DNA from: a virus
IMG/VR virus record: IMGVR_UViG_3300048672_001203
Coordinates: 1 to 38,759 of that record
Length of the DNA: 38,759 nucleotides
Strand: one strand, 5' to 3'
Every line of letters begins with the position of its first letter. The stretch's first letter is position 1. The translations under genes were made by a program, and so were the position numbers. The notes under the pieces are model-generated. The model was not told where the DNA came from. It saw only the letters and a list, made by a program, of their open reading frames with translations, and made no database searches. This document shows positions 14,757 to 23,833 of the stretch, piece by piece.

Positions 14757-17018
14757 TTATGCGTCAAAATCACCATCCGAACCATATTCGCTTTCAGGCT
14801 CGTAAACATCAATGTCATGATCTTTTCCTTGTCCTGTTGAAACTCCGCATAATCCCTCTTTTGCTAGGTATTTGATAGTATCTCCCGACTGATTAAGTAC
14901 ATATTTCTCATAATTGCCCACCATATCACTATCATGTAATTCAATCAAATGAACCTCTGCACGACAATCGTACTCGTTTGATTTTAAATACATTGGCCAG
15001 TAGTACCCACCAGCTAAATAAGAAATATTCGGAAAAGTGTAAACTGCTGCACGCTTCAAGTTTTTTCCAATCAATACACCCTTGAATATCTTTCTATTGG
15101 AATTATATTGGTTGATAATATTCCTTGTGGCTATTTCAAGCAATGGCAAAAACTCCTCACTATCTTCCTCACTCCAAGACTGAGTAAAATCAAAATTATA
15201 ATTTAGAAAATCTCTCAATATAAAAGACTGTCTTGGCAATTTTGGAGAAATCAAACTACTTGGATTTGAGTCAGCATAATTCAAATTGTCACCAATCAAG
15301 GCATTAATTTTTTCGGGAAATGTCATCGCCTTATTGCAATTATATGCCGTATGAGTTTCCGACGCTTCTTGTAAGGTATATTTTACATACAAATTTCTAA
15401 ACTCTGACCCCCAAATGATAGGATATTTATATACTGGTGCCTCCGCTGTTCCAGTGTTAATAATTCCCCTAGACATACCAGGGAGGAGGCGAATATAAAT
15501 ATTACAATTATCTGGCAAGGCTTCAGATTTGATATTAATAGTTTTGCTTGCCACATCCTCAATATTTGGAAATGTATTATCAATATCATAAGGCTTCAGG
15601 ATTGAGTTGGTTGTGCTCCATACTCCCTCGTCTGTTAGGTAATATGTTTTTCCAAAAACGTTTGTCGTGGAGGATGCAATAATTTGCAATTGTGTCTTTT
15701 CCGCTCTATCTCCAGTCTCGAAAGACATCTCGAAAGTTGATCCTTTTGGCAAGTATCCTCCTGATGCTTCTAACCAAGCGTCATCAAATGTCGCTTCCAA
15801 TTCCGTCACCGTTGGATTGTCGTAATTTGTCGAATAAAAAAACGAGTCACGTAAAACAATTACCGAGTTGAAATCCGCTGTATGGATTAATGTTTTCTTA
15901 ATGCCTCCGCCTAATGTTTGTTCGTACCAATTAAGAATAGGAAAATTAACCTCCTCGCTGATTGGGTTATTGTTAGACCATGCAGAACCACTCCAAATAT
16001 ACACCTGATCAATAAAATCTTTCATGCTTGAAAACTTAGTACAAGTCTCTAAGTTTGTAACATTTTGAAAAGATCCATCTCTCAAAATATTTCCAGCAAA
16101 CCCGTATTTGTATTCGAGTTCCGCCTTTTTATACATACGTTTTTTATTCAAAACTGCTCCGTCAATAATTTCAAAATCCTTTCCATGTTCCAAAGTTTCG
16201 ACGTTATTAACTGTATATGTCGTATTGATTCCAGTCTTACCTATCCACTGAGCTGTATATTTTCCTTTAGAAACATCTGGGATACGACACATTTTCCAAC
16301 GACCATCCTCTTGAAATAATTGAGCATTGAATGTATTCAAAATACCCTCCAATATATCATAAGCAGATTTGAGCGAGGAGGCATTTTCACGCAAAGAATA
16401 TGCCGAAACAAAGGCCTGTGTTAATGGATTTTGCAATTCTGTCGAATCCATTACCTCCTCGAAAACTCTTGCAATAGAATACAGTTCGTTCTCTGTATTG
16501 CTAGTAAGTAGTAAGCACTTTGTAATTATCTGTGCAATACTAATAATACTATCATGCTCGTTGGTGCCAAATTCAAAATTTTCGTCCGTCAGAGCGCCCA
16601 AATTGTCTATTGCCTTAATGACAATTCTCGAATCTCTGCTATTGATAATTTGCTCACTCAAATCAGCCGTGATAAATCCAATCCAGTACGGTGTACTGGT
16701 TGCGTTATCTCGGTAGTACTTAATTAGATACTCTGTTTCATCTTCAGAGAGAAAAGAATCAAACTCTAATTGTTGATTCTCTACCCCTGTCATGTGAAAC
16801 TCTAATATGCTGCCTTGAATTGGCTGATTGTAGATAAAGTCAGACGTATTAGGGTATTCTATGGTAATGGCTGGAGGTCGTGCATAGTCTAGTGTTATGG
16901 CTGTATCCGTAAACCCCTTTTGCCATATCTCCACACGGTTTTTGTTCACGATGTTTTCGTGATTAACAACACAAGTCCCGTCAAACTCGAATATGTATAT
17001 AATTCCGTATCCAGTCAT
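14757..17018 (-). CDS. Tail-tip / baseplate hub-like protein (753 aa)
   Basis: Lies directly after the tape measure, where siphophages place distal tail and hub proteins. Starts MTGYGIIYIFEFDGTCVVNH, followed by a beta-rich domain of distal-tail type (VEIWQKGFTDTAITLDYARP), a region resembling tail-associated hubs (YDILEGILNTFNAQLFQEDG near residue 230), and a beta-rich C-terminus ending in an acidic tail (YEPESEYGSDGDFDA). I recognise the type from Bacteroidetes siphophages and not from a named family. One base separates it from the tape measure gene. Confidence 0.6.
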   Translation of the reverse strand: MTGYGIIYIFEFDGTCVVNHENIVNKNRVEIWQKGFTDTAITLDYARPPAITIEYPNTSDFIYNQPIQGSILEFHMTGVENQQLEFDSFLSEDETEYLIKYYRDNATSTPYWIGFITADLSEQIINSRDSRIVIKAIDNLGALTDENFEFGTNEHDSIISIAQIITKCLLLTSNTENELYSIARVFEEVMDSTELQNPLTQAFVSAYSLRENASSLKSAYDILEGILNTFNAQLFQEDGRWKMCRIPDVSKGKYTAQWIGKTGINTTYTVNNVETLEHGKDFEIIDGAVLNKKRMYKKAELEYKYGFAGNILRDGSFQNVTNLETCTKFSSMKDFIDQVYIWSGSAWSNNNPISEEVNFPILNWYEQTLGGGIKKTLIHTADFNSVIVLRDSFFYSTNYDNPTVTELEATFDDAWLEASGGYLPKGSTFEMSFETGDRAEKTQLQIIASSTTNVFGKTYYLTDEGVWSTTNSILKPYDIDNTFPNIEDVASKTINIKSEALPDNCNIYIRLLPGMSRGIINTGTAEAPVYKYPIIWGSEFRNLYVKYTLQEASETHTAYNCNKAMTFPEKINALIGDNLNYADSNPSSLISPKLPRQSFILRDFLNYNFDFTQSWSEEDSEEFLPLLEIATRNIINQYNSNRKIFKGVLIGKNLKRAAVYTFPNISYLAGGYYWPMYLKSNEYDCRAEVHLIELHDSDMVGNYEKYVLNQSGDTIKYLAKEGLCGVSTGQGKDHDIDVYEPESEYGSDGDFDA

Positions 17019-17019
17019 A

Positions 17020-19470
17020 TTATTTTCCTGTTACCCGTACAGAGGTTTCGAATTGCTTGTTGATTTGGTATGTGCCATTAGAACCAGGATAGATTGACCC
17101 AGTTAGGTCTATCATTAGCCTAATAGTTTGTAATGCACTACTGGACATACTTGCGGACCCACTCGCATACGCTCCACTACTTCGTGTTGAGGTTGAAACC
17201 GAGGAGGCGTTATTACTTGTACTCATCGCACTACTTGCGCTCGACTGAATAGAACTAGACAAGCCCTTGAGTAATCCACCAAATGCAATCAACCCAACAC
17301 CCGCCAATGCCAAACCTGCCGGATTGGTTAATGCTGTAGCTAATGCAATCGAAGCGGCTGCAAAAATACCAGAGCTTGCAACTAACTGGGTGCCTACCTT
17401 GATTACAAAATCACCAAGCGCACTAAGTAGTGTTGCGCCTAAAGATGCAAAGGCGCTACCAACTGTTAATTGTCCTGTTAATAGCCCACCTGTTAGGCTT
17501 CCAAGGCTTTCAGCAATACCAGTAGAAACATTGATTAGAGAATCATTGATTAATCCTCCCATGGCAAAAATATACTCCTGAGCCTTTTGTCCGACTGGTA
17601 CAAATCTTTTGAAAGATGCCTCCATTTTGTCAATCATGGTATTGACCATGTTTGAACTTTCCGAAGCTACCTTTGCAATACCATCCTGCACGCCTTGTGC
17701 TTGCGCAAATATACCTTCTCGGTTCTTTCCTAGTTGCCCCAATAGAGAATCATTAATAGACTTGATTCTCTTCATCTCCTCCTCTACTATCTTAGTATAT
17801 TCCGCTTTTCCTTTTCCTTCTTTTGTAGACGTTGGAGGAGGAGGCACTACGCCTGTACTTGTTGTTTTACTTACTACATCGGAATACTGTCCAATTTTCG
17901 CTTGAACCTCTTTAATTGCAGAGTCCAAAACTTTTATATTGTCTTCTTTTGCCTTTACCAATGCAATAGAAGCATCTGCAAATGATTTGACTCCCAATGT
18001 GGCTTTTACTCCTTCTAATATACCTTGTGTAGTACCAGGACCCTCAAAAGACGCTTTTGCTCGCTGTTGCAAGAGTTCATCTAATTTGATTTGCAAATAC
18101 TTTGCCTCCGCCTGTCTAGTTAGCGCCTTAATCTGGCTATTAATGGCTTCAGTAGCTTTTCCTGTTCTTATATCCTCCTCGCTTATGTTTTTCAAGTAAT
18201 CAGGATATAGTTCACGAAGTTTTGTGATGGCTTCTTGTCTTTGCTTATCAGTAGCATACTTACTTTTTGCTGTTTCAACCAATTGGTCAAGTTGGTACTT
18301 TTCCCGTGCCGTGCTTACTGCCGCTTCCTCCTGTGCCTTAGATATTGTTTCTAATCCTAACGCAACCTCTTTGTTTTTGTTGGTGAAATACAACATTGTG
18401 GCCGTCAATGCAGCCACTATGGCAATAGCTCCACCCATTGCAAGGATAGCCCCACCTGTAAGAGTTGCCGACATTTCGACTATGGTTGCAGTAACTGCTA
18501 GTGTTGCAGTTCTAAGTAATCCGAAAGTACTTGCAAGTGCACCAAATCCAGAAGTCAACAAAGGCGCTAATTGCAACAACCCACCCAATGCAATCATAAG
18601 CGGAGGCGCAATTGTCAATATGGCTCCGAAACCTAATACTACTTTTTTTAAAACAGGATCCATTGTTGCAATAGAGTCTGCCAACGATTTGAAAAATGCC
18701 GAAACCTGAGGAATTAAGTCTTTGAGGCTGAATGCTTCCACCATAGAGTTACCTAACTCTATCATAGTGCGCCCCACCGCATCGCCCATCGTCGAGAATA
18801 ATCCCGAAATTGTTTGAGATTGACGCTCAACCATGCCGTTGAACCTGCCCCCTTCACTAGTGGCATCAACAAAGGCTTGACGGACCATATCGAAACTGAT
18901 TTGGCCGTCCTCCATTTTCTTTTTGAGTGATGCCATAGACTCACCCGTTTTGTCGCTTATCTGCTTCAATGGATTGAATCCAGCATTAACCATTTGGAGG
19001 AGGTCTTGCCCCATCAATCGACCCATTGCAGCCGATTGAGCAAACGCTAGTGACATTTGGGAGAACTTCTGAGAGTTTCCACCTGTAACGTCTCCAAGTA
19101 ACTTAATGTCCTGAGTGGCTTGCTTTGCGGAGATACCAAAATTCATCAATGTTTGTTCCGCCTTGGTCACATCTTCAAAAGTCAAGTTTGAATTATCTGC
19201 ATAATCCTGCAAGGACTTCAAAGACCTTTGAGCTTCCCCAAAACTACCAGACATAACCTCTATAGCAATAGACGCCTGTTCTATTTGCCCAGCCATATCC
19301 AAGCTACTTTTACCCAAATAGCCCAAAGCAGCCGAAAAAGTAATAGATAACTGAGATCCAACGTTGGACAATTCTTGTCCAAATTGAGCCAATCTATTAG
19401 ATACCCCGTCAAGTGTTTGATATAGTTGTTGTGGATTACCACTAATTACTACCTCTAATCCTCCATTCAT
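17020..19470 (-). CDS. Tape measure protein
   Basis: 816 aa. It sets tail length and is released on infection. The N-terminal tape-measure domain is clear: SIAIEVMSGSFGEAQRSLKS, LTFEDVTKAEQTLMNFGISA and FAQSAAMGRLMGQDLLQMVN. Hydrophobic spans follow (VVLGFGAILTIAPPLMIALG; GGAILAMGGAIAIVAALTAT), then a long helical section and a Ser-rich C-terminal region. For tape measures, about 0.15 nm per residue would predict a tail of roughly 120 nm. It follows the frameshifted chaperones, the canonical order. Confidence 0.92.
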   Translation of the reverse strand: MNGGLEVVISGNPQQLYQTLDGVSNRLAQFGQELSNVGSQLSITFSAALGYLGKSSLDMAGQIEQASIAIEVMSGSFGEAQRSLKSLQDYADNSNLTFEDVTKAEQTLMNFGISAKQATQDIKLLGDVTGGNSQKFSQMSLAFAQSAAMGRLMGQDLLQMVNAGFNPLKQISDKTGESMASLKKKMEDGQISFDMVRQAFVDATSEGGRFNGMVERQSQTISGLFSTMGDAVGRTMIELGNSMVEAFSLKDLIPQVSAFFKSLADSIATMDPVLKKVVLGFGAILTIAPPLMIALGGLLQLAPLLTSGFGALASTFGLLRTATLAVTATIVEMSATLTGGAILAMGGAIAIVAALTATMLYFTNKNKEVALGLETISKAQEEAAVSTAREKYQLDQLVETAKSKYATDKQRQEAITKLRELYPDYLKNISEEDIRTGKATEAINSQIKALTRQAEAKYLQIKLDELLQQRAKASFEGPGTTQGILEGVKATLGVKSFADASIALVKAKEDNIKVLDSAIKEVQAKIGQYSDVVSKTTSTGVVPPPPTSTKEGKGKAEYTKIVEEEMKRIKSINDSLLGQLGKNREGIFAQAQGVQDGIAKVASESSNMVNTMIDKMEASFKRFVPVGQKAQEYIFAMGGLINDSLINVSTGIAESLGSLTGGLLTGQLTVGSAFASLGATLLSALGDFVIKVGTQLVASSGIFAAASIALATALTNPAGLALAGVGLIAFGGLLKGLSSSIQSSASSAMSTSNNASSVSTSTRSSGAYASGSASMSSSALQTIRLMIDLTGSIYPGSNGTYQINKQFETSVRVTGK

Positions 19471-19482
19471 AATATTATTGGA

Positions 19483-19821
19483 TTACAATCCTTTTACTCC
19501 AAATGATTTAAGCGCCATCAATGCCATTTCACCATCAAGCAACTCCTCCTCTTTTTCTTCTAAATTATCTATTTGCCAAATGGTAAACAAGTCTTTAGGT
19601 TCATCAATCTTATTGTTGCCTGCCAACTTATGTATTGTTAGCATCAATAGCCTTGTTCTATCGTACTCTAATGCTTGTCTATAGAAAAAGCCCCATTCAT
19701 AGTCGAAAAACTCCCCTAGGGTCATTTCTCGCCACTCATGAGGCTTTAATCCAACAATATTCGCCCTTTCAATGAACTTTTGAAGGGTCAAAGTTTCTTT
19801 CTTATCTTTTAGCTTTTTTTT
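19483..19821 (-). CDS. Tail assembly chaperone, T extension reached by -1 frameshift
   Basis: This frame has no good ATG; its first usual start is a TTG at 19791. It is open back to the slippery run at 19814-19822. A -1 shift from the upstream chaperone at G-A9-GC joins it as EKK-KLKDKKETLTLQKFIERA. The fusion would be about 228 aa. The extension contains MTLGEFFDYEWGFFYRQALE, typical of GT-type chaperones. These proteins coat the tape measure during tail assembly and are absent from the virion. Confidence 0.8.
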   Translation of the reverse strand, partial: KKKLKDKKETLTLQKFIERANIVGLKPHEWREMTLGEFFDYEWGFFYRQALEYDRTRLLMLTIHKLAGNNKIDEPKDLFTIWQIDNLEEKEEELLDGEMALMALKSFGVKGL

Positions 19822-20168
19822 TCAGGAGGAGGCGTTGTGAATGTTTGCATGAACTCTGTAATGTCATTTGCAAACTCCTGTAACTTGTACTCTTCGAGCA
19901 TGATTGATGCCTCCGCTTGTGCAATTTCAATATCGGATAATAATTCTTTTGCCTCCACATATTTCTTTTCCGAAATAAGACCATAGTACCAGAACGACAA
20001 AAACAAGTCCGAAAAAATGCCCATCTGGTCAAATGGATTTTTGCCTTCTTGCGTTGCAATATCTTCGAATGTACGATTGAGCTTGCAACAAAAAACCTGC
20101 TGGATGGCACCCAATGCAAAAAGCAAAGTAATTACCTTTCCTTCTGAATTTACAAATGTCTTTTTCAT
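19809..20168 (-). CDS. Tail assembly chaperone, G protein
   Basis: 119 aa from ATG 20168 (MKKTFVNSEGKVITLLFALG). An in-frame start at 20201 would lie in the terminator hairpin and is unlikely. The protein is helical with FEDIATQEGKNPFDQMGIFS and ends TTPPPEKKS at a stop just after the A9 run. Lying between the tail tube and tape measure genes with a frameshift site at its end is diagnostic for the lambda gpG/gpGT pair. Confidence 0.8.
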   Translation of the reverse strand: MKKTFVNSEGKVITLLFALGAIQQVFCCKLNRTFEDIATQEGKNPFDQMGIFSDLFLSFWYYGLISEKKYVEAKELLSDIEIAQAEASIMLEEYKLQEFANDITEFMQTFTTPPPEKKS

Positions 20169-20192
20169 AATCTTCTCATGAGTTTTATTTGA

Positions 20193-20221
20193 AAAAGCCA
20201 CTCATTGATTGAGTGGCTTTT
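20193..20221. terminator. Terminator after the major tail protein
   Basis: A 12-bp stem AAAAGCCACTCA / TGAGTGGCTTTT (20193-20204 with 20210-20221), with U-rich flanks on either strand. It would let the abundant tail tube message end here, with partial read-through into the chaperones. Confidence 0.8.
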
Positions 20222-20222
20222 G

Positions 20223-20636
20223 TTATGCTGAAACAGTTGCAGCCGTCAATGGCCCTGTTCCAGTAAATGTAACATCCACCGTAGCAATATCCTCATCTGG
20301 AGAATTATGCGGGAACGATGTCAAATATGCCGAACCTGTCAAAGTAGTACTATCTACAGTAGGATCCTTAAACGATACAGTTAAAACCGACTTATTAAGC
20401 CATGCAGCCAACAAATCTGCATAAGTTTCTTTTTGTGTATCGGTTCCGTACTTGATTTGCAATGTTGCATCAATGGACCAGCTTTTACGCCCAGGGATTG
20501 ATTCCGCCCAATCCCCTGAATCCTTGGAAACTGTATCAATTGAGTTTGTGCTAAGGTTAACTTTGCAACTTTTTTCGTTTGCAAGTAGCTTGGTTCCTAC
20601 GTAAACTCGTAGGTCACGACCTTTAACTTTTTCCAT
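20223..20636 (-). CDS. Major tail (tube) protein
   Basis: 137 aa, TP901-1/tail-tube type. MEKVKGRDLRVYVGTKLLAN, SIDTVSKDSGDWAESIPGRK and SWSIDATLQI give the tube beta-barrel pattern, followed by VSFKDPTVDSTTLTGSAYLT and a Thr-rich end VDVTFTGTGPLTAATVSA. It polymerises into the tail tube around the tape measure. Position between the tail completion gene and a strong terminator fits a highly expressed structural gene. Confidence 0.85.
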   Translation of the reverse strand: MEKVKGRDLRVYVGTKLLANEKSCKVNLSTNSIDTVSKDSGDWAESIPGRKSWSIDATLQIKYGTDTQKETYADLLAAWLNKSVLTVSFKDPTVDSTTLTGSAYLTSFPHNSPDEDIATVDVTFTGTGPLTAATVSA

Positions 20637-20638
20637 AA

Positions 20639-21085
20639 TTATTTTTCAATTAAATAATGACCTACGTTGAAAATCTTGTTAATATGAAAACCCGACGGTA
20701 CGGGTATACTTTGCGTTCTATCTGTAATCCTACAATGTACTACATCAAACAACTCCACAAAAGACTCATTCGAATTAATGCCAAAAACACCTCTTTCTGG
20801 AACCAAAGCATTCACAATCAGTGCTCCTACTTCGTCAAGCGGTTTTTTGGAAACATCGTTTACGTTGGACTTGTGCACCACAATCACATCAATAAAATTG
20901 TCGCCTTCGAAAGAGTCTTTTGAACCTAAACGAGGTTGGTTTTGAGAGTTGGTAAACACAATACACGGAAAAGTTGCCTCCTGTGGAGCATTTTCGTCAA
21001 AGCATTGCAGGTTTGAACCATTGTACTCTAATTGAGTCAATAGCTCAAACAATGCGGTTCGTACTGGTAAATCTGGTTGGATCAT
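20639..21085 (-). CDS. Tail completion / tail terminator protein
   Basis: 148 aa. MIQPDLPVRTALFELLTQLE then CFDENAPQEATFPCIVFTNS and FIDVIVVHKSNVNDVSKKPL fit the DUF3168-like tail completion pattern: short N-terminal helix, then an alpha/beta domain. It overlaps the HK97-gp10-like gene by 4 bases. Assigned by gene order and fold-type motifs. Confidence 0.7.
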   Translation of the reverse strand: MIQPDLPVRTALFELLTQLEYNGSNLQCFDENAPQEATFPCIVFTNSQNQPRLGSKDSFEGDNFIDVIVVHKSNVNDVSKKPLDEVGALIVNALVPERGVFGINSNESFVELFDVVHCRITDRTQSIPVPSGFHINKIFNVGHYLIEK

Positions 21086-21588
21086 AATGCTTTTATTCTA
21101 GAATTGAGTCTTTGCTTGAACAGTGGCGCAAATCGCCTGTAAGCTGGTATTAAGTATGGTTGCGCTGGTATGCCGTTTTGGTAGATACTAAGCATAATCG
21201 GGTAAGTGTAAATCAAGTCTATACCCTTAGCTTTCATCCATGCTTGAATATTTTCTTTGAAAGCATTCCAGTCGCCTTTTTCTCTTTTTTGTACTTTTCT
21301 AGCTAAATCCTCCCACCCCTGAGGCACCGACACTTTCGTACCTGTTCCAAATTCAATATAACCTGCATAATCGGCACTGAAGGACACTTTACCCTTAAGG
21401 CCTCCCTCTAGTATTTCAGCTAATCCACTTTGACGTAAATCACCAAAATTTACAGGCGCTCTCATTTTCGCCTCCGCTTCAATTTCAAAAGTTGCACGGG
21501 CTACCTCCTCTTTTGTGATAGTAGTAACTTTCTTTTTGAGCTCATCCACTCTCCTTTGAAGTTGTTGCAATCCGTTAAGCCTTATCAT
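21082..21588 (-). CDS. HK97 gp10-like neck/tail protein
   Basis: 168 aa. An N-terminal helix with coiled-coil character (LNGLQQLQRRVDELKKKVTT), then the family-typical MRAPVNFGDLRQSGLAEILE and ADYAGYIEFGTGTK, which is the strongest signature, and QPYLIPAYRRFAPLFKQRL near the end. It connects head and tail. Overlaps its neighbours by 4 bases on both sides. Confidence 0.85.
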   Translation of the reverse strand: MIRLNGLQQLQRRVDELKKKVTTITKEEVARATFEIEAEAKMRAPVNFGDLRQSGLAEILEGGLKGKVSFSADYAGYIEFGTGTKVSVPQGWEDLARKVQKREKGDWNAFKENIQAWMKAKGIDLIYTYPIMLSIYQNGIPAQPYLIPAYRRFAPLFKQRLNSRIKAL

Positions 21589-21899
21589 TTTGCGGAACAG
21601 GTTAATATCTGAAACTGATTCATATTATTGAGGTTTTCGATACTTGAAATTATGTACTCTTTCCCCAAAAATAGAATCGTGTCAGTTGGTAAAATATTTG
21701 GCAAAAAACGAACCTTAAAACGCTTTGTTTGCTCAATGCCAGACTGTTCAAAATCAGTGTTTCTCGACCCTCGTTGTGTAACTATTTCGGCTGCAATTTC
21801 AAAAGTATCATATGTGTTAATTCTCCCTCCAGCGCCATCGCTTGTCGAGGAGGCTTTGCGCCTAACCGTCAAACGGCATCTATTCATTGAATTATACAT
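21585..21899 (-). CDS. Head-tail joining (head closure) protein
   Basis: 104 aa of the SPP1 gp16-like head closure type: RCRLTVRRKASSTSDGAGGR, AAEIVTQRGSRNTDFEQSGI and FKVRFLPNILPTDTILFLGK then EYIISSIENLNN give the small beta-barrel pattern. It is the usual gene between connector and gp10. Overlaps the connector gene by 8 bases. Confidence 0.8.
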   Translation of the reverse strand: MYNSMNRCRLTVRRKASSTSDGAGGRINTYDTFEIAAEIVTQRGSRNTDFEQSGIEQTKRFKVRFLPNILPTDTILFLGKEYIISSIENLNNMNQFQILTCSAK

Positions 21900-22410
21900 A
21901 GACGTTTCTATATTTTGAAAGTTGCTTCTTAATACTCTTCCAGTCTGATTCTTGCTCAGTTATTGACTTATCGAATTTTGAACATGCCAAACTAACAATA
22001 GCCGAAATAATTGGCGCTGGAACCAACGAAGTTGTTGTATTATAGCCTCCGTTATACTCGATTTGAGCGCCATTTGGAGCGTCAAAATATAACTTTTGAT
22101 TAAGCTTTGAAGCTGTGTAAGCAATGTCAGTGCCCGACAAATCTTTGACAAAAACAATGTCAAAATTAGGTCCCATAGTTAACTCCACAAATTCCTCCAC
22201 TTCTCCAAAGGTCACACGCCAACGACGAGTAAACAAAGATTGTTCGATATAGTTTTCAACCTCCACAAAAGCATCCGAAATTACATATTCAATCTTTGAA
22301 TCGTAACTATTATCAAAAATATTGAGCATATCCTTGACCTTATCCGTAATTACAGGATAAGAGCCAGAGGAGGCCATAACTTTTGGGGTGCTTCTGTCTT
22401 TAGTTGGCAT
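21892..22410 (-). CDS. Head-tail connector (gp6-like)
   Basis: 172 aa. AFVEVENYIEQSLFTRRWRV and LTMGPNFDIVFVKDLSGTDI then the C-terminal helix PIISAIVSLACSKFDKSITE match the helical-plus-beta connector of HK97 gp6/SPP1 gp15 type. It stacks under the portal. It lies downstream of the capsid and a 44-aa gene. Confidence 0.75.
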   Translation of the reverse strand: MPTKDRSTPKVMASSGSYPVITDKVKDMLNIFDNSYDSKIEYVISDAFVEVENYIEQSLFTRRWRVTFGEVEEFVELTMGPNFDIVFVKDLSGTDIAYTASKLNQKLYFDAPNGAQIEYNGGYNTTTSLVPAPIISAIVSLACSKFDKSITEQESDWKSIKKQLSKYRNVYV

Positions 22411-22414
22411 TGTC

Positions 22415-22549
22415 TTACTTTTTATCTTTTACTTCTTTCGCCCAGCCTTCAGCAATTGCCTTCTCAGCCGTGTCCGCGTCTACTTCTTTTACTGTGCCCT
22501 TTTTCATACCAGCAATATCCTCGGTTAATTCAATTTTTACCTTTGCCAT
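22415..22549 (-). CDS. Small structural-region protein (44 aa)
   Basis: Begins MAKVKIELTEDIAGMKKGTV and ends KEVKDKK. The pattern of a short beta hairpin followed by KKGTVKEVDADTAEKAIAEG is common in 40-60-aa proteins encoded just after the capsid gene in HK97-like phages. It starts 62 bases after the capsid stop and ends 4 bases before the connector start. Role unknown; possibly a head-tail assembly accessory. Confidence 0.7.
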   Translation of the reverse strand: MAKVKIELTEDIAGMKKGTVKEVDADTAEKAIAEGWAKEVKDKK

Positions 22550-22571
22550 GATTTTAAAAAAAAATGGAAAT

Positions 22572-22597
22572 AATAGGGTAGTCAAAACCACCCTATT
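22572..22597 (-). terminator. Terminator after the major capsid gene
   Basis: AATAGGGT (22572-22579) pairs with ACCCTATT (22590-22597). In the leftward transcript a long U run follows about 5 bases later. Placement directly after the capsid gene suits strong capsid expression with reduced read-through. Confidence 0.65.
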
Positions 22598-22611
22598 GAG
22601 TTGAAAAAATA

Positions 22612-23832
22612 TTAAGGCGCTGTTAAGGCTGTGATCCCAGCTGCAAAAGTTCCTTTTACGAAGGCTTTTGTGTGAGGTGCCTTGATACGGTGGATGCCTC
22701 GAACTCGACCAGTAATTGTTTTGAACCCTTTAACTGGATCGTCAGAGTTTTGATCCCAAACACGAATATTCAACGAATCACGCAAGAAGAAAGTAGATTT
22801 CGAGAAATCACCCACCAAGAAGTTTCCAACGGTTACACCATTGTTTTCTACTACACGAATACCTAAGATCATTTTTCCATTGCGATCGTAGAATGGAGGT
22901 AACATATACTCCCCTGTAGTCGTTTTGATTAGGTCAAAATTGGCTGCATCAATCGGATTCAACGTAATAGCAGAAGGAACGAAGTTGTTTGTAATGAGCT
23001 GTAAAATTGCCACTCTCAATACATCCAATCCATTAGGTGCGGTAACATAGTTTGTACCAGTTGGTTTTGCAAATGCCGTAGCATATTCCAAAATACCTTT
23101 GTGGTTTTGACCTGTTCCGTCACCCGAAAGCAATTGAGCGTCAATAACCAATTCCATTTGATCTACAATCTCGGTTTGAGCTTCTGACAACATGAAATCA
23201 ATGTCGTCTAACATTTTGTCAGAGATTTTCATATACACCGCAGTATATTTTGCAGTTGCGTTTTTCTCTTCGAAAGTTTCAGACATTTGCGCATAAGTCG
23301 AGCCCTCCGCAACCTGAGCGGGACCACCTTCTACAAGAGTTCTCTCTACCCAAGAAACCGTATCGCTCGAAGTGCGAGCCAACACGATTAAGTCCTGAAT
23401 GAAAGGCATACGGTAAGGAGATTTTGCAACGCCTGGTTCTCTTTCCCATAGTGGAATGCGCGAACCCGAGGCAATAGCATAAGAAGTTACCATATTGCTA
23501 ACCGCCTTTGCCTGAAACTCAAAACCTCTTCTAGACTTAACCTGTCCAGAAATTCCGCCTTCTTTTGCTTTCAATGACAACAGGAACTCTTCGTACTGCT
23601 TAATTGCAGTCTTAGGCTCTTCTTTCTGGTTGGCATTGATAGCCTTTGCAGCCAAATCCGCCAACTCTCCCTTGAACTCGACAAACTTACCTTCGAAATC
23701 ACCTTTCATTTTAGAAATTTCATCAGGAAGGCTTTTGATGTTTTCGGGGACAGTCACCCCCTCCTCAGCCATTTTTTTCACTACATCACGCATAGCCTCG
23801 GCTGACTTTCTTGCTAATTCTTCTTCGTTCAT
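22612..23832 (-). CDS. Major capsid protein, HK97 fold
   Basis: 406 aa from ATG 23832 (MNEEELARKSAEAMRDVVKK); a TTG three codons upstream is a weaker start. Residues 1 to about 90 are a charged helical delta/scaffold domain that the protease should remove. The mature part shows the HK97 pattern: YRMPFIQDLIVLARTSSDTV, ISDKMLDDIDFMLSEAQTEI, AQLLSGDGTGQNHKGIL and VGDFSKSTFFLRDSLNIRVW. One base after the protease stop. Confidence 0.95.
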   Translation of the reverse strand: MNEEELARKSAEAMRDVVKKMAEEGVTVPENIKSLPDEISKMKGDFEGKFVEFKGELADLAAKAINANQKEEPKTAIKQYEEFLLSLKAKEGGISGQVKSRRGFEFQAKAVSNMVTSYAIASGSRIPLWEREPGVAKSPYRMPFIQDLIVLARTSSDTVSWVERTLVEGGPAQVAEGSTYAQMSETFEEKNATAKYTAVYMKISDKMLDDIDFMLSEAQTEIVDQMELVIDAQLLSGDGTGQNHKGILEYATAFAKPTGTNYVTAPNGLDVLRVAILQLITNNFVPSAITLNPIDAANFDLIKTTTGEYMLPPFYDRNGKMILGIRVVENNGVTVGNFLVGDFSKSTFFLRDSLNIRVWDQNSDDPVKGFKTITGRVRGIHRIKAPHTKAFVKGTFAAGITALTAP

Positions 23833-23833
23833 T

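Noticed and set aside
17267-18709. Several plus-strand open frames opposite the tape measure gene
   Set aside because: They are low-complexity antisense shadows of an Ala/Ser/Gly-rich gene with no start context or neighbours.
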